Positions 45,071 through 54,765 of a stretch of DNA of 64,000 nt are shown here, piece by piece. The notes under the pieces are model-generated. The model was not told the origin of the DNA. It searched no databases and saw only the letters and a program-made list of their open reading frames with translations. The position numbers and the translations under genes are program-made. The stretch comes from Paragemmobacter ruber (GTDB taxonomy: Bacteria; Pseudomonadota; Alphaproteobacteria; Rhodobacterales; Rhodobacteraceae): contig NZ_JAAATW010000001.1 of NCBI RefSeq assembly GCF_009908315.1, positions 620,001-684,000 on the forward strand. The letters run 5' to 3'. How positions within the stretch are numbered: position 1 is the stretch's first letter; each line of letters opens with the position of its first letter.

Positions 45071-46264
45071 ATGAACATCCACGAATATCAGGCCAAGGCG
45101 CTGCTGCGCTCCTACGGCATTCCGGTGTCCGATGGCCGCGTGGTGCTGAAGGCCGAAGAGGCCAAGACGGCGGCGGGTGAACTTGACGGCCCGCTCTGGG
45201 TGGTCAAGGCCCAGATCCACGCCGGCGGCCGCGGCAAGGGCCACTTCAAGGAACCCGAAGCCGGTGAAAAGGGCGGTGTCCGCCTCGCCCGCTCGGTGGA
45301 AGAGGCCAGCCAGTTCGCCCGCCAGATGCTGGGCCGCACGCTCGTCACTGTCCAGACCGGCGAGGCAGGCAAGCAGGTCAACCGCATCTACATCGAAGAC
45401 GGCTCCGACATCGACCGCGAATTCTACCTCGCCCTGCTGATCGACCGGCAGACCAGCCGCATCTCCATCGTCGCCTCCACCGAAGGCGGGATGAGCATCG
45501 AGGATGTCGCCCACGACACGCCCGAAAAGATCCACACCTTCACCATCGACCCGGCCACCGGCCTGCAGGATTTCCACGGCCGCCGCGTGGCCTTCGCGCT
45601 CGGCCTCTCTGGCAACCAGGTCAAGCAATGCGTCAAGATCGTCCGCGATCTCTACCGCCTGTTCACCGACAAGGACATGGACATGCTGGAGATCAACCCC
45701 TTCTGCGTGCTGAAAGACGGCAGCCTGAAACTCCTTGACGCCAAGATGGGCTTTGACGGCAACGCGCTCTATCGCCACCCCGACATCGCCGCCTTGCGCG
45801 ACGAGACGGAGGAAGACCCGAAAGAACTCGCCGCCTCCAAGTTCGACCTGAACTACATCGCATTGGATGGCGAGATCGGCTGCATGGTCAACGGCGCGGG
45901 CCTTGCCATGGCGACCATGGACATCATCAAACTCTACGGCGCCGAACCCGCCAACTTCCTCGACGTGGGCGGCGGCGCGACCAAGGAGAAGGTGACCGAG
46001 GCCTTCAAGATCATCACCTCCGATCCCAACGTCAAAGGCATCCTCGTCAACATCTTCGGCGGCATCATGCGCTGCGACATCATCGCCGAAGGCGTGATCG
46101 CGGCGGTGAAAGAGGTGGGGCTCAAGGTGCCGCTGGTCGTCCGTCTGGAAGGGACGAATGTGGAACTTGGCAAAGACATCATCCGCAAATCCGGCCTGAA
46201 CGTCATCGCCGCCGATGACCTGAAGGATGGCGCGCAGAAGATCGTGAAGGCGGTGCGGGGGTGA
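45071..46264 (+). CDS. sucC: succinyl-CoA synthetase beta subunit
   Basis: This 397-aa ATP-grasp subunit forms succinyl-CoA and nucleotide triphosphate interconversion with SucD. The N terminus [20 protein letters not shown] is typical; [20 protein letters not shown] is the nucleotide-binding loop, and [20 protein letters not shown] with [18 protein letters not shown] is the SucD interface and phosphohistidine-accepting domain. It is first in the suc/odh cluster, under the twin-palindrome element. Its stop overlaps the GTG of an unrelated secreted protein gene (GTGA). Confidence 0.96.
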   Translation: MNIHEYQAKALLRSYGIPVSDGRVVLKAEEAKTAAGELDGPLWVVKAQIHAGGRGKGHFKEPEAGEKGGVRLARSVEEASQFARQMLGRTLVTVQTGEAGKQVNRIYIEDGSDIDREFYLALLIDRQTSRISIVASTEGGMSIEDVAHDTPEKIHTFTIDPATGLQDFHGRRVAFALGLSGNQVKQCVKIVRDLYRLFTDKDMDMLEINPFCVLKDGSLKLLDAKMGFDGNALYRHPDIAALRDETEEDPKELAASKFDLNYIALDGEIGCMVNGAGLAMATMDIIKLYGAEPANFLDVGGGATKEKVTEAFKIITSDPNVKGILVNIFGGIMRCDIIAEGVIAAVKEVGLKVPLVVRLEGTNVELGKDIIRKSGLNVIAADDLKDGAQKIVKAVRG

Positions 46265-46815
46265 GCAAAGCTTTGCTCAATACGTTTGCTGAGAAGACGC
46301 TACGCGCTCAGAGCCTTGTCGCTTTGGGGCTTCTGGCAGTTATGGGGATCAGCACTGCAACTCTAGCAGAAGATAGTGTCGACGTCGTTCCCGGCACCAA
46401 CGAGGCGACATCGGAAGTCGCGGCAAAGATTTTCTATCAGGTCTGCGTTCAGACAGCCCCGACGTTCGAGAACGCCGAAGCCGTCCTGCGTGGCTTGGAG
46501 TTCAACCTCAAGACTGATTCAGGAACGTTCTTCCACCCCGACTACGATCTCTCCGCTCAAATCAAAACCGGCGTGGCCGAGCCACAATGCTCGTTGGTCA
46601 CTATTGGCAACGGAACACCATCCGAAATGGCAATGGACTATGCCGGCGTGACCTTTGCACGGGTCCCAGAAGACGAAAGGGCCAATACGATGATTGACGG
46701 GATGGGGACAGGCCAATTGCGGGTCTACCACCCAGGGCTCGGCTATCTCTACGTTGACGTCAAAAACGTTAGCGGACGTTTGGTCACCCACGCGGTCCTA
46801 CAACCAGAGAAATGA
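46261..46815 (+). CDS. secreted protein of unknown function inserted between sucC and sucD
   Basis: This 184-aa protein starts at GTG 46261, overlapping the sucC stop by 4 bp. An N-terminal hydrophobic stretch ([20 protein letters not shown]) looks like a signal peptide cleaved near LAE. The mature part has two Cys ([20 protein letters not shown]) that could form a disulfide. Base composition is clearly less GC-rich than in sucC and sucD, and codon use is mixed, pointing to recent acquisition. No family is recognised. It separates genes that are usually adjacent. Confidence 0.65.
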   Translation: MSKALLNTFAEKTLRAQSLVALGLLAVMGISTATLAEDSVDVVPGTNEATSEVAAKIFYQVCVQTAPTFENAEAVLRGLEFNLKTDSGTFFHPDYDLSAQIKTGVAEPQCSLVTIGNGTPSEMAMDYAGVTFARVPEDERANTMIDGMGTGQLRVYHPGLGYLYVDVKNVSGRLVTHAVLQPEK

Positions 46816-46882
46816 TCGAGGGGCGGGTTTGGCTGCCCTTTACGGTAACGGCGCAGGAAGAGGCGCCACGGAGAAAGAAAAG

Positions 46883-47767
46883 ATGTCCGTTCTCGTCAAC
46901 AAGAACACCCGCCTCATCTGCCAAGGCTTCACCGGCAGCCAGGGCACCTTCCATTCCGAACAGGCCATCGCCTACGGCACCAAGATGGTGGGCGGCGTGA
47001 CCCCCGGCAAAGGCGGCACCGAACATCTGGGCCTGCCCGTCTTCGACTCTGTCCATGACGCGGTGGAAAAGACCGATGCCAATGCCACCGTCATCTACGT
47101 CCCCCCGCCCTTCGCCGCCGACTCGATCCTCGAGGCGATTGATGCCGAAATCCCGCTGATCGTGGCCATCACCGAAGGCATCCCCGTGCTTGACATGATG
47201 CGGGTGAAGCGCGCGCTGCTGAATTCGAAATCCCGCCTGATCGGGCCGAACTGCCCCGGCGTGATGACCCCCGGCGAATGCAAGATCGGCATCATGCCGG
47301 GCAGCATCTTCTCCAAGGGTTCCGTCGGCGTCGTCTCCCGCTCCGGCACGCTGACCTATGAGGCGGTCAAGCAGACCACCGATGTGGGCCTCGGCCAGAC
47401 CTCGGCCGTGGGCATCGGCGGCGACCCGATCAAGGGATCCGAACATATCGACATCCTCGAGATGTTCCTCGCCGACCCCGACACCCAGTCGATCATCATG
47501 ATCGGCGAAATCGGCGGCTCGGCGGAAGAAGAGGCCGCCCAATTCCTGGCTGACGAAAAGAAACGCGGCCGCTGGAAACCCACCGCGGGCTTCATCGCAG
47601 GCCGCACCGCACCGTCCGGCCGCCGCATGGGCCATGCTGGCGCGATCGTTGCAGGGGGCAAGGGCGACGCGGAAAGCAAGATCGAGGCGATGAAGTCCGC
47701 AGGCATCATCGTCGCCGAAAGCCCCGCCCATCTGGGCGAGGCCGTGCTCAAGGCGATCGGCAAGTAG
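46883..47767 (+). CDS. sucD: succinyl-CoA synthetase alpha subunit
   Basis: This 294-aa CoA-binding subunit has CoA-binding N-terminal residues [20 protein letters not shown] and GGVTPGKGG, the block [20 protein letters not shown], and the phosphorylated histidine His251 in [20 protein letters not shown]. It acts with SucC in the TCA cycle. ATG 46883 has a GAGAAAGAAA stretch upstream. The 67 nt after the preceding passenger gene carry no clear terminator, so transcription from sucC probably continues. Confidence 0.96.
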   Translation: MSVLVNKNTRLICQGFTGSQGTFHSEQAIAYGTKMVGGVTPGKGGTEHLGLPVFDSVHDAVEKTDANATVIYVPPPFAADSILEAIDAEIPLIVAITEGIPVLDMMRVKRALLNSKSRLIGPNCPGVMTPGECKIGIMPGSIFSKGSVGVVSRSGTLTYEAVKQTTDVGLGQTSAVGIGGDPIKGSEHIDILEMFLADPDTQSIIMIGEIGGSAEEEAAQFLADEKKRGRWKPTAGFIAGRTAPSGRRMGHAGAIVAGGKGDAESKIEAMKSAGIIVAESPAHLGEAVLKAIGK

Positions 47768-47794
47768 GGACCGGGCAAAGGGAGGAAGGCACTG

Positions 47795-47932
47795 ATGGAT
47801 GTTCGCGCGAAAACGGTCGTTGCCTCTTTCCTTGCCCTGATGGGCTTTCTTGCCCTCGCCGCCTGGGCGTCCATGAACCACGCACAACCGAACCGCGCGC
47901 TGCAAGGCGCGCTGTTCGACCGATCCGAATAA
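47795..47932 (+). CDS. 45-aa single-span membrane peptide
   Basis: A short frame starts at ATG 47795 with an excellent site GGGAGGAAGG 5-6 nt upstream. It encodes MDVRAKTVVASFLALMGFLA then LAAWASMNHAQPN and a short polar tail: one hydrophobic helix (about residues 8-27). It lies 27 nt after sucD and 13 nt before the DUF805 gene, on the same strand. Strong ribosome site, position and composition support a real small protein. Function unknown. Confidence 0.6.
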   Translation: MDVRAKTVVASFLALMGFLALAAWASMNHAQPNRALQGALFDRSE

Positions 47933-47945
47933 AGGCCATCCCCTC

Positions 47946-48467
47946 ATGGGACCGTCGCAAGCCTTGCGAACATCACTGCGGAACGCATTCCGCTATTCGG
48001 GCCGCGCCACACGGTCTGAATTCTGGTGGCTTGTGCTTGCTGCCGTTTTGGTGACCGGCGCTGCGTCGGCCCTTGACCGCATCCTGTGGCCTGATCTTTC
48101 TGCCCACTTCTGGCTGAACTTCGGAGATGAGGCCGCGCGGGTTACCGCAGGGTTCGTGGCGTCACCTTTGAACACCATCGCAGCTATCTGCTGCCTCGTC
48201 CTCATTGCGGCGGCTATGGTGCGCCGCCTGCATGATGCTGGGCTTTCCGGCAAGCTGGCATTGGTCCCGCTGCTTGCGGTCTGTCTGGTCGTCGCCATCA
48301 TTGCACTGTCGATCTTCGTGTTTCCCGACGCCGGGGCATCCCAGCCAGTCATGATTTGTCTGCTGATCCTCATCACAAGCCTGTTGCTTATGGTCGCGTG
48401 GCTTTGCCGCCGATCTGACCCCCATCAAAATCGCTACGGCCCCCCTCCCTTCGAGGTTACCAAATGA
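47946..48467 (+). CDS. DUF805 membrane protein
   Basis: This 173-aa protein of the DUF805 (YhaH-like) family has the N-terminal FRYSGRATRSEFWWLVLAAV motif (F.Y.GRA.R.E.W), four transmembrane helices and the conserved AAMVRRLHDAGLSGKLAL block. Family function is unknown; members are often near stress or phage genes. Here it is a passenger between sucD and sucA, overlapping the sucA ATG by 4 bp. Composition is less GC-rich than in the TCA genes. Confidence 0.85.
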   Translation: MGPSQALRTSLRNAFRYSGRATRSEFWWLVLAAVLVTGAASALDRILWPDLSAHFWLNFGDEAARVTAGFVASPLNTIAAICCLVLIAAAMVRRLHDAGLSGKLALVPLLAVCLVVAIIALSIFVFPDAGASQPVMICLLILITSLLLMVAWLCRRSDPHQNRYGPPPFEVTK

Positions 48468-51430
48468 CCGATCAATCCCCCACCGCCGCCTTCACCGCCT
48501 CGTCCTTCCTTGACGGAGGGAACGCCGATTACATCGACCAGCTTCAGGCCCGCTATGCTGCCGATCCCAACGCGGTCGATGCGCAATGGGCCGAATTCTT
48601 CCGTGCGCTGGGCGACAGCGAGGTGGACGCCAAACGTCAGGCCACCGGTCCCTCCTGGGCGCGCGCCGACTGGCCGCCCAGCCCGACCGATGACCTGACC
48701 GCCGCGCTCACCGGCGAATGGCCCGCCGCCCCGGCCAAGGAAGCGAAGGCCGCCGCCACCAAGATCGTGGAAAAAGCCACTGAGAAGGGCGTCTCGTTGA
48801 CCGACGCACAGGTCCAACGCGCCGTGCTCGATTCCATCCGCGCGCTGATGATCATCCGCGCCTACCGCATCCGGGGCCATCTGGTGGCCGATCTCGATCC
48901 GCTGGGGATGCGCGAGACCACCCCCCACCCGGAACTGGACCCCGCCTCCTACGGCTTCACCGACGCCGACATGGACCGCCCGATCTTCATCGACAATGTC
49001 CTCGGCCTTGAAATGGCGTCGATGCGCCAGATCATCGACATCGTCAAACGCACCTACTGCGGCACCTTCGCGCTGCAATACATGCACATCTCCGATCCCG
49101 AACAGGCAAGCTGGCTCAAGGAACGGATCGAAGGCTACGGCAAGGAAATCGCCTTCACGCGCGAAGGCCGCCGCGCCATTCTGAACAAGCTGGTCGAGGC
49201 GGAGGGGTTCGAGAAATTCCTCCATGTCAAATACATGGGCACCAAACGCTTCGGCCTTGACGGGGGCGAGGCGCTGATCCCCGCCATGGAACAGATCATC
49301 AAGCGCGGCGGCGCGCTGGGGGTGAAGGAAATAGTCATCGGTATGCCCCACCGGGGCCGCCTGTCGGTGCTGGCCAACGTCATGGCCAAACCCTATCGCG
49401 CCATCTTCCACGAATTCCAGGGCGGCTCCTACAAGCCCGAAGATGTGGATGGTTCCGGCGACGTGAAATACCACCTCGGCGCGTCTTCGGACCGCACCTT
49501 CGATGGCAACACCGTCCACCTGTCCCTGACCGCGAACCCCAGCCACCTAGAGGCGGTGAATCCCGTGGTCCTCGGCAAGGTCCGCGCGAAACAGGATCAG
49601 CTGGGCGATCAGACCGACCGTCACTCCGTCCTGCCGATCCTTCTGCACGGCGATGCGGCCTTCGCAGGGCAAGGCATTGTGGCGGAATGTTTCGGCCTGT
49701 CGGGCCTGCGCGGCCACCGCACGGGCGGCACCATCCATATCGTGGTGAACAACCAGATCGGCTTCACCACCGCGCCGCACTTCTCGCGCTCCTCGCCCTA
49801 TCCCACCGACATCGCCCTGATGGTCGAGGCGCCCATCTTCCACGTCAACGGCGACGATCCCGAGGCCGTGGTCCACGCCGCCCGCGTCGCCACCGAATTC
49901 CGCCAGAAGTTCCACAAGGACGTGGTGCTCGACATCTTCTGCTATCGCCGCTTCGGCCATAACGAAGGCGACGAGCCGATGTTCACCAACCCGGCGATGT
50001 ATACCCGCATCAAAAAGCAGAAGACCACGCTTCAGCTTTACACCGAACGTCTGGTGAAAGACGGCCTGATCCCGGAAGGCGAGATCGAGGATATGAAGGC
50101 CGCCTTCCAGGCCCGCCTGAACGAAGAATTCGAGATCGGCAAGAACTTCAAGCCGAACAAGGCCGACTGGCTCGATGGCCGCTGGTCGGGGCTCGATCGC
50201 GAAAAGGATGAATACCAGCCCGGCCAGACCGCGATCAAACCCGAAACCATGGCCGAGGTCGGCGCCGCGCTGACCCGCATCCCCGAAGGCTTTGACATCC
50301 ACAAGACCGTCGCCCGCCAGCTCGAGGCGAAAAAGCAGATGTTCGAAACCGGGCGCGGCTTCGATTGGGCCACGGCCGAGGCGCTCGCCTTCGGCTCCCT
50401 CGTCACCGAAGGCTATCCCGTGCGCCTGTCCGGGCAGGACTGCACCCGCGGCACCTTCTCACAGCGCCATTCCGCCTTCATCGACCAGACGACCGAGGAA
50501 AGGCACTACCCCCTCAACCACATCCGCGCGGGCCAGGCGCGGTATGAGGTGATCGATTCCATGCTGTCGGAATACGCGGTCCTCGGGTTTGAATACGGCT
50601 ACAGCCTCGCCGAACCCAACGCGCTGACCATGTGGGAGGCGCAGTTCGGCGATTTCGCCAACGGCGCGCAGATCATGTTCGACCAGTTCATCAACTCGGG
50701 CGAACGCAAATGGCTGCGCATGTCGGGCCTTGTCTGCCTGCTGCCGCATGGCTTCGAAGGGCAGGGTCCTGAACATTCCTCCGCCCGACTGGAACGCTTC
50801 CTCCAGAACTCGGCCGAGGATAACTGGATCGTCGCCAACTGCTCGACGCCGGCGAACTACTTCCACATCCTGCGCCGCCAGATCCACCGCAGCTTCCGCA
50901 AGCCGCTCATCCTGATGACGCCGAAATCCCTGCTGCGCCACCCGATGTGCATCAGCGATGCGGAAGATTTCACCACCGGCTCCACCTTCCACCGCGTGCT
51001 CTGGGACGATGCGCAAAAGGGCCATTCCGACCTGAAGCTGAAGCCGGATGCCAAGATCAAGCGCGTCGTCATCTGCTCGGGCAAGGTCTATTATGACCTC
51101 CTCGCCGAACGCGACAAGCGCGGTCAGGACGACACCTATCTCCTGCGGCTGGAACAGTTCTATCCCTTCCCGGCCATGTCCATGGTCAAGGAACTGGAAC
51201 GCTTCAAGAATGCCGAAGTGATCTGGTGCCAGGAAGAGCCGAAAAATCAGGGCGGCTGGTCCTTCGTCGAACCCAACCTCGAATGGGTGCTGTCCCGCAT
51301 CGGGGCAAAGTCGAAGCGCGCCACCTATGCCGGACGCACGGCCTCTGCCTCGCCCGCCACGGGCCTCGCCTCGCGCCACAAGGCGGAACAAGAGGCGCTG
51401 GTGAACGAAGCGCTGGGCACCACCGCCTGA
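48464..51430 (+). CDS. sucA: 2-oxoglutarate dehydrogenase E1 component
   Basis: This 988-aa thiamine-diphosphate enzyme decarboxylates 2-oxoglutarate and succinylates the lipoyl domain of E2. It begins with [20 protein letters not shown], the E1 N-terminal arm. The ThDP site includes [31 protein letters not shown] and [11 protein letters not shown]. The C-terminal transketolase-like part has [13 protein letters not shown] and [20 protein letters not shown]. Its start overlaps the DUF805 stop (ATGA). A hairpin separates it from odhB. Confidence 0.97.
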   Translation: MTDQSPTAAFTASSFLDGGNADYIDQLQARYAADPNAVDAQWAEFFRALGDSEVDAKRQATGPSWARADWPPSPTDDLTAALTGEWPAAPAKEAKAAATKIVEKATEKGVSLTDAQVQRAVLDSIRALMIIRAYRIRGHLVADLDPLGMRETTPHPELDPASYGFTDADMDRPIFIDNVLGLEMASMRQIIDIVKRTYCGTFALQYMHISDPEQASWLKERIEGYGKEIAFTREGRRAILNKLVEAEGFEKFLHVKYMGTKRFGLDGGEALIPAMEQIIKRGGALGVKEIVIGMPHRGRLSVLANVMAKPYRAIFHEFQGGSYKPEDVDGSGDVKYHLGASSDRTFDGNTVHLSLTANPSHLEAVNPVVLGKVRAKQDQLGDQTDRHSVLPILLHGDAAFAGQGIVAECFGLSGLRGHRTGGTIHIVVNNQIGFTTAPHFSRSSPYPTDIALMVEAPIFHVNGDDPEAVVHAARVATEFRQKFHKDVVLDIFCYRRFGHNEGDEPMFTNPAMYTRIKKQKTTLQLYTERLVKDGLIPEGEIEDMKAAFQARLNEEFEIGKNFKPNKADWLDGRWSGLDREKDEYQPGQTAIKPETMAEVGAALTRIPEGFDIHKTVARQLEAKKQMFETGRGFDWATAEALAFGSLVTEGYPVRLSGQDCTRGTFSQRHSAFIDQTTEERHYPLNHIRAGQARYEVIDSMLSEYAVLGFEYGYSLAEPNALTMWEAQFGDFANGAQIMFDQFINSGERKWLRMSGLVCLLPHGFEGQGPEHSSARLERFLQNSAEDNWIVANCSTPANYFHILRRQIHRSFRKPLILMTPKSLLRHPMCISDAEDFTTGSTFHRVLWDDAQKGHSDLKLKPDAKIKRVVICSGKVYYDLLAERDKRGQDDTYLLRLEQFYPFPAMSMVKELERFKNAEVIWCQEEPKNQGGWSFVEPNLEWVLSRIGAKSKRATYAGRTASASPATGLASRHKAEQEALVNEALGTTA

Positions 51431-51439
51431 TCCCATCCC

Positions 51440-51462
51440 GCCCGCGCCCCCCGGGCGCGGGC
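51440..51462 (+). terminator. intra-operon hairpin between sucA and odhB
   Basis: GCCCGCGCCC (51440-51449) pairs with GGGCGCGGGC (51453-51462) around CCC. It is 10 nt after the sucA stop and is followed by ACATAAAAAAAG rather than a T-run. It more likely stabilises or attenuates the transcript than ends it. Confidence 0.45.
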
Positions 51463-51509
51463 CCCACGACATAAAAAAAGCGCCCCGAAGCGGCGCGGAG
51501 GAACCGAAG

Positions 51510-52724
51510 ATGACCGATGTTATGGTGCCCGCCCTTGGCGAAAGCGTGTCCGAGGCGACCGTCTCGACCTGGTTCAAGAAGCCGGGCGATTTCGTCAAGC
51601 AGGACGAAATGCTGTGCGAATTGGAAACCGACAAGGTGTCGGTCGAAGTGCCCGCCCCCGTCTCCGGCACGCTGACCGAAATCCTCGCCCCCGAAGGCGC
51701 GACCGTGGCCGCCAATGCGCGCCTTGCGATCATGACCGAAGGCGGCGCCGCCGCCGCACCCGCCGCGCCGAAGGCCGAAGCCGCACCCGCACCCGCCCCC
51801 GCCCCGGCGGCTAAGGATGTTGAAGACGCCCCCGCCGCCAAAAAGGCGATGGCCGAGGCCGGGCTGTCCCGGGATCAGGTGCAGGCCACCGGCCGCGACG
51901 GCCGCGTGATGAAGGAAGACGTGGCCCGCGCCGTGGCCGGTGCCGCAGGTGCCGCCGCCGCCGCCGTAGCCCCCGCGCCCGCCCCCGCCGCCCTGCCCCG
52001 AGCGCCCGTTCCCGCCGACGATGCCGCGCGGGAAGAACGGGTCAAGATGACCCGCCTTCGCCAGACCATCGCCCGCCGCCTGAAGGACGCGCAAAACACC
52101 GCCGCCATGCTGACCACCTATAACGAGGTGGACATGTCCGGCATCATGGAGTTGCGCAACACCTACAAGGACGCGTTTGAAAAGAAGCACGGCGTCAAGA
52201 TGGGCTTCATGTCCTTCTTCGTTAAGGCCTGCTGCCACGCCCTGAAAGAGGTGCCGGAAGTCAACGCCGAAATCGATGGCACCGATATCGTCTACAAGAA
52301 CTACGTCCATATGGGCGTGGCCGTGGGCACCCCCTCGGGCCTCGTCGTCCCAGTGGTGCGTGACGCCGACCAGATGGGTTTCGCCCAGATCGAAAAGAAG
52401 ATCGCCGAACTCGGCCTCCGCGCCCGCGACGGGAAACTGTCCATGGCCGAAATGCAGGGCGGTTCCTTCACCATCTCGAACGGCGGCGTCTACGGCTCGC
52501 TCATGTCCTCGCCCATCCTGAACCCGCCGCAATCGGGCATCCTCGGCATGCACAAGATCCAGGATCGTCCCGTTGTGGTGAACGGCCAGATCGTCATCCG
52601 CCCGATGATGTATCTCGCGCTCTCCTACGATCACCGCATCGTGGACGGCAAGGGCGCCGTGACCTTCCTGGTCCGCGTGAAAGAGGCACTGGAAGACCCG
52701 CGCCGGCTGTTGATGGATTTGTGA
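51510..52724 (+). CDS. odhB: 2-oxoglutarate dehydrogenase E2, dihydrolipoyl succinyltransferase
   Basis: This 404-aa E2 core has one lipoyl domain (residues 1-77, lipoylated Lys42 in [12 protein letters not shown]), an Ala/Pro linker, a peripheral subunit-binding domain (about 103-143), a second Ala/Pro linker, and the acyltransferase domain with catalytic His375 and Asp379 in [19 protein letters not shown] site precedes the ATG. It carries the succinyl group to CoA. The next gene starts 1 nt later, so co-translation with the passenger genes is likely. Confidence 0.96.
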   Translation: MTDVMVPALGESVSEATVSTWFKKPGDFVKQDEMLCELETDKVSVEVPAPVSGTLTEILAPEGATVAANARLAIMTEGGAAAAPAAPKAEAAPAPAPAPAAKDVEDAPAAKKAMAEAGLSRDQVQATGRDGRVMKEDVARAVAGAAGAAAAAVAPAPAPAALPRAPVPADDAAREERVKMTRLRQTIARRLKDAQNTAAMLTTYNEVDMSGIMELRNTYKDAFEKKHGVKMGFMSFFVKACCHALKEVPEVNAEIDGTDIVYKNYVHMGVAVGTPSGLVVPVVRDADQMGFAQIEKKIAELGLRARDGKLSMAEMQGGSFTISNGGVYGSLMSSPILNPPQSGILGMHKIQDRPVVVNGQIVIRPMMYLALSYDHRIVDGKGAVTFLVRVKEALEDPRRLLMDL

Positions 52725-52725
52725 T

Positions 52726-53289
52726 ATGGATCGGGCGGCCGCCCATCACCAAGCCGTCGCAAACCGGCGTGCCTTCCGATTGCCCGGCTACGTCACCTAT
52801 GCCGAAGCTGGGTTCGAAGGCGATTGGACTTGCCCAATCCAGATCACATCGGGCAATCGCAGCGGGCCAGTCATCGTGACAAAGGACTGGCTCGATGCGC
52901 CCTCTGCCATCGCCCACCGCGAGACACTGCTCAGACTGGGCTACCTTCCCGAAATGCCCTTCAACGCAGTGCTCGACCGGGCGCTTGCCCGCGCAGGGCT
53001 CGCCCGTTCAGACATCTACATCACGCCCGTATTCAAGTTGATGCCGTCCACACGCTCTTACCCGATCCCCATGCGCGACATCCGCGCCAGTTTTGAGGCG
53101 ATCACCCGCTTCGAACTGATCGGTTCCCGCCCTATCGCAGCCGGCAAAGATGCGATCCGGGCGCTAACGGCCGCCGGGATCGACCATATCCCAGTCGCCC
53201 ATCCCTCTGCCCGTGGCTTCGACTTCGAAACCCGCGCCGAAGCCTTGGCCTCTGCCTTCAGTCGTGCCTGCTCAGAGATGACGGCATGA
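52726..53289 (+). CDS. uracil-DNA-glycosylase-superfamily-like protein
   Basis: This 187-aa protein has a central block FNAVLDRALARAGLARSDIY then ITPVFKLMP that resembles UDG family 4/5 (LLD.ML..IGL.R.DVYIT.V.KC.P), followed by FELIGSRPIAAGKDAIRALT and the terminal HPSARG (159-164), the UDG leucine-loop motif. The first catalytic motif (GEAPG..E) is not recognisable; the region reads VIVTKDWLDAPS. The usual Asn in ITN is Pro. It may be an inactive or altered-specificity relative. The start lies 1 nt after odhB, and the stop overlaps the next small frame by 4 bp. Confidence 0.55.
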   Translation: MDRAAAHHQAVANRRAFRLPGYVTYAEAGFEGDWTCPIQITSGNRSGPVIVTKDWLDAPSAIAHRETLLRLGYLPEMPFNAVLDRALARAGLARSDIYITPVFKLMPSTRSYPIPMRDIRASFEAITRFELIGSRPIAAGKDAIRALTAAGIDHIPVAHPSARGFDFETRAEALASAFSRACSEMTA

Positions 53290-53411
53290 CCCCCGAACGC
53301 ACCGCCCCACCCATCGCAGGCTTCTTGCAAGCGGCGCGGTTCAACCTCTTTGCCGTCCCCGCCGACATGAAGCTGCGCACCAGCCGCATCAAAGGGAACC
53401 CGCCCGCATGA
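53286..53411 (+). pseudogene. 41-codon fragment resembling the MAPEG N terminus
   Basis: This short frame from ATG 53286 reads MTPERTAPPIAGFLQAARFN then LFAVPADMKLR; the full MAPEG gene at 54274 reads MTPELTALTLAGLLQMVQFV then LFAVPANRELG. The first 13 nucleotides are identical and similarity continues for about 30 codons before the frames diverge. It has overlapping ATGA junctions on both sides, so it may still be translated. It is best explained as a truncated duplicate of the MAPEG gene flanking the sulfotransferase. Confidence 0.6.
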
Positions 53412-54277
53412 TGCGACCCGGCGCATCCCTTTTCCTCGGCCCCGAAACCCCGCCTCACTATCGAAAGGCGGTGCTCGACCGGCTGTCCAAGGAAAACCCC
53501 GCGCTCTTTCCCCGGCCTGACGATGCCCAATCCTTCCTGCGCGCCATCCATCTGCCGGCCAGCCTGCGGTGGAGCTTTCTGAACAACGGCAAGGCCGCCA
53601 CCTCTGCCGCCCGGCGCTTTCTGTTCCAGATAGAATTCGGCACCCCCCTTACCACCGCATGGGACGTGCCGCAGGACATCAACCCCGACAGCGTGGTCCA
53701 TAACCTGCAAGGGCCGTCGGGCGTCCTGCGCGCCCTGATCGCCCTGCCCGATCCGATCGAGACGCTGGGCCGCAGCCTGCGGCTCGTCACCGTCCGCCAC
53801 CCCGTCGCGCGGGCGGTATCGGCCTTCGAATACCTCTGCCGCTCGCATGACCTCGCCCATAGCTGGTTCGCGCAAGACAGGCTGCGCCTGAATGCGGTCA
53901 CGGGTTTTGACTGGACCACAGACCCGCGCACCGCCACCGGCTTTCTGAAATTCCTTGACTACATCCAGTGGATGCAGGCCGAAGGCGGCCGTACAAGCGT
54001 CAATTCCCACTGGCGGCCCCAGATCGACACCATCCTTCCCGCCCTCTACCGCCCCGATATCGTGGGCCGCGTCGAAGATATGGCCACCTTCTGCCGTCAG
54101 GTCGCCCGCCACCTCGACCAACCGCTCCCCGACGGCTTCGCCCTGCCCCGCACCAACAGCCAGACCTATGCCGACAGGCAGGACTGGCTTTCCACCGCCG
54201 CCCGTGCAAGGCTCCGCACGATTTACGCGGCCGATTTCGACTGGCTCAACTACGCGCCCGAGGACAGCCCCGCATGA
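53408..54277 (+). CDS. sulfotransferase family 2-like protein
   Basis: This 289-aa protein of the PAPS-dependent sulfotransferase fold has the 5'-phosphosulfate loop FLNNGKAATSAARRFLFQ (near 59-70) and the 3'-phosphate-binding motif LVTVRHPVARAVSAFEYL (Arg130, Ser138), followed by NSHWRPQID, a Sulfotransfer_2 hallmark seen in carbohydrate sulfotransferases. It may sulfate a surface glycan; the acceptor is unknown. Start ATGATG at 53408 overlaps the preceding fragment, and its stop overlaps the MAPEG start. It is out of place between odhB and lpd. Confidence 0.8.
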   Translation: MMRPGASLFLGPETPPHYRKAVLDRLSKENPALFPRPDDAQSFLRAIHLPASLRWSFLNNGKAATSAARRFLFQIEFGTPLTTAWDVPQDINPDSVVHNLQGPSGVLRALIALPDPIETLGRSLRLVTVRHPVARAVSAFEYLCRSHDLAHSWFAQDRLRLNAVTGFDWTTDPRTATGFLKFLDYIQWMQAEGGRTSVNSHWRPQIDTILPALYRPDIVGRVEDMATFCRQVARHLDQPLPDGFALPRTNSQTYADRQDWLSTAARARLRTIYAADFDWLNYAPEDSPA

Positions 54278-54669
54278 CCCCCGAACTCACCGCCCTCACC
54301 CTCGCCGGTCTCCTCCAGATGGTGCAATTCGTCCTCTTCGCCGTGCCCGCCAATCGCGAGCTGGGCGTGGGCTACACCTCCTCCGCCCGCGACCGCCCGC
54401 CGTCCAAACCGATGTCCACCCTGACGGGCCGGCTGCAACGCGCGATGAACAACCATTTCGAAGGGCTCATTCTCTTCACCCTCGCGGTGGTGGTGGTGAC
54501 GCTGGGCAACCAGTCCACCCCCCTCACCCAAGCCTGCGCCTGGGCCTATCTGGCCGCGCGCATCCTCTACGTTCCCGCCTATGCCTTTGGCTGGCGTCCG
54601 TGGCGGTCGGCCATCTGGTTCGTGGGCTTCACGGCCACGCTTGTCATGATGCTGGCAGCCCTGATCTGA
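54274..54669 (+). CDS. MAPEG-family membrane protein
   Basis: This 131-aa protein has four transmembrane helices. It begins MTPELTALTLAGLLQMVQFV and contains GRLQRAMNNHFEGLILF, the MAPEG signature (R..A..N..E), followed by AYLAARILYVPAYAFGW. Family members use glutathione or act on lipophilic substrates; the bacterial branch is mostly uncharacterised. The start is set by the ATGA overlap with the sulfotransferase gene. A 96-nt gap with repeated GTATGCAC octamers separates it from lpd. Confidence 0.87.
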   Translation: MTPELTALTLAGLLQMVQFVLFAVPANRELGVGYTSSARDRPPSKPMSTLTGRLQRAMNNHFEGLILFTLAVVVVTLGNQSTPLTQACAWAYLAARILYVPAYAFGWRPWRSAIWFVGFTATLVMMLAALI

Positions 54670-54675
54670 GACATT

Positions 54676-54719
54676 GTATGCACCCGGTATGCACGCCCGT
54701 CTGCACTGGCCGTATGCAC
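54676..54719 (+). promoter_or_regulatory. four phased GTNTGCAC repeats before lpd
   Basis: GTATGCAC occurs at 54676-54683, 54687-54694 and 54712-54719, with GTCTGCAC at 54699-54706. The start-to-start distances are 11, 12 and 13 bp. The array fills the gap between the MAPEG stop and lpd, 46 nt before its ATG. A further GTATGCAC lies in the pepT leader. Confidence 0.6.
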
Positions 54720-54765
54720 GCGTTACGGCATGGCCAAGACGGCCACGAATGGAAGGAAACGACCC

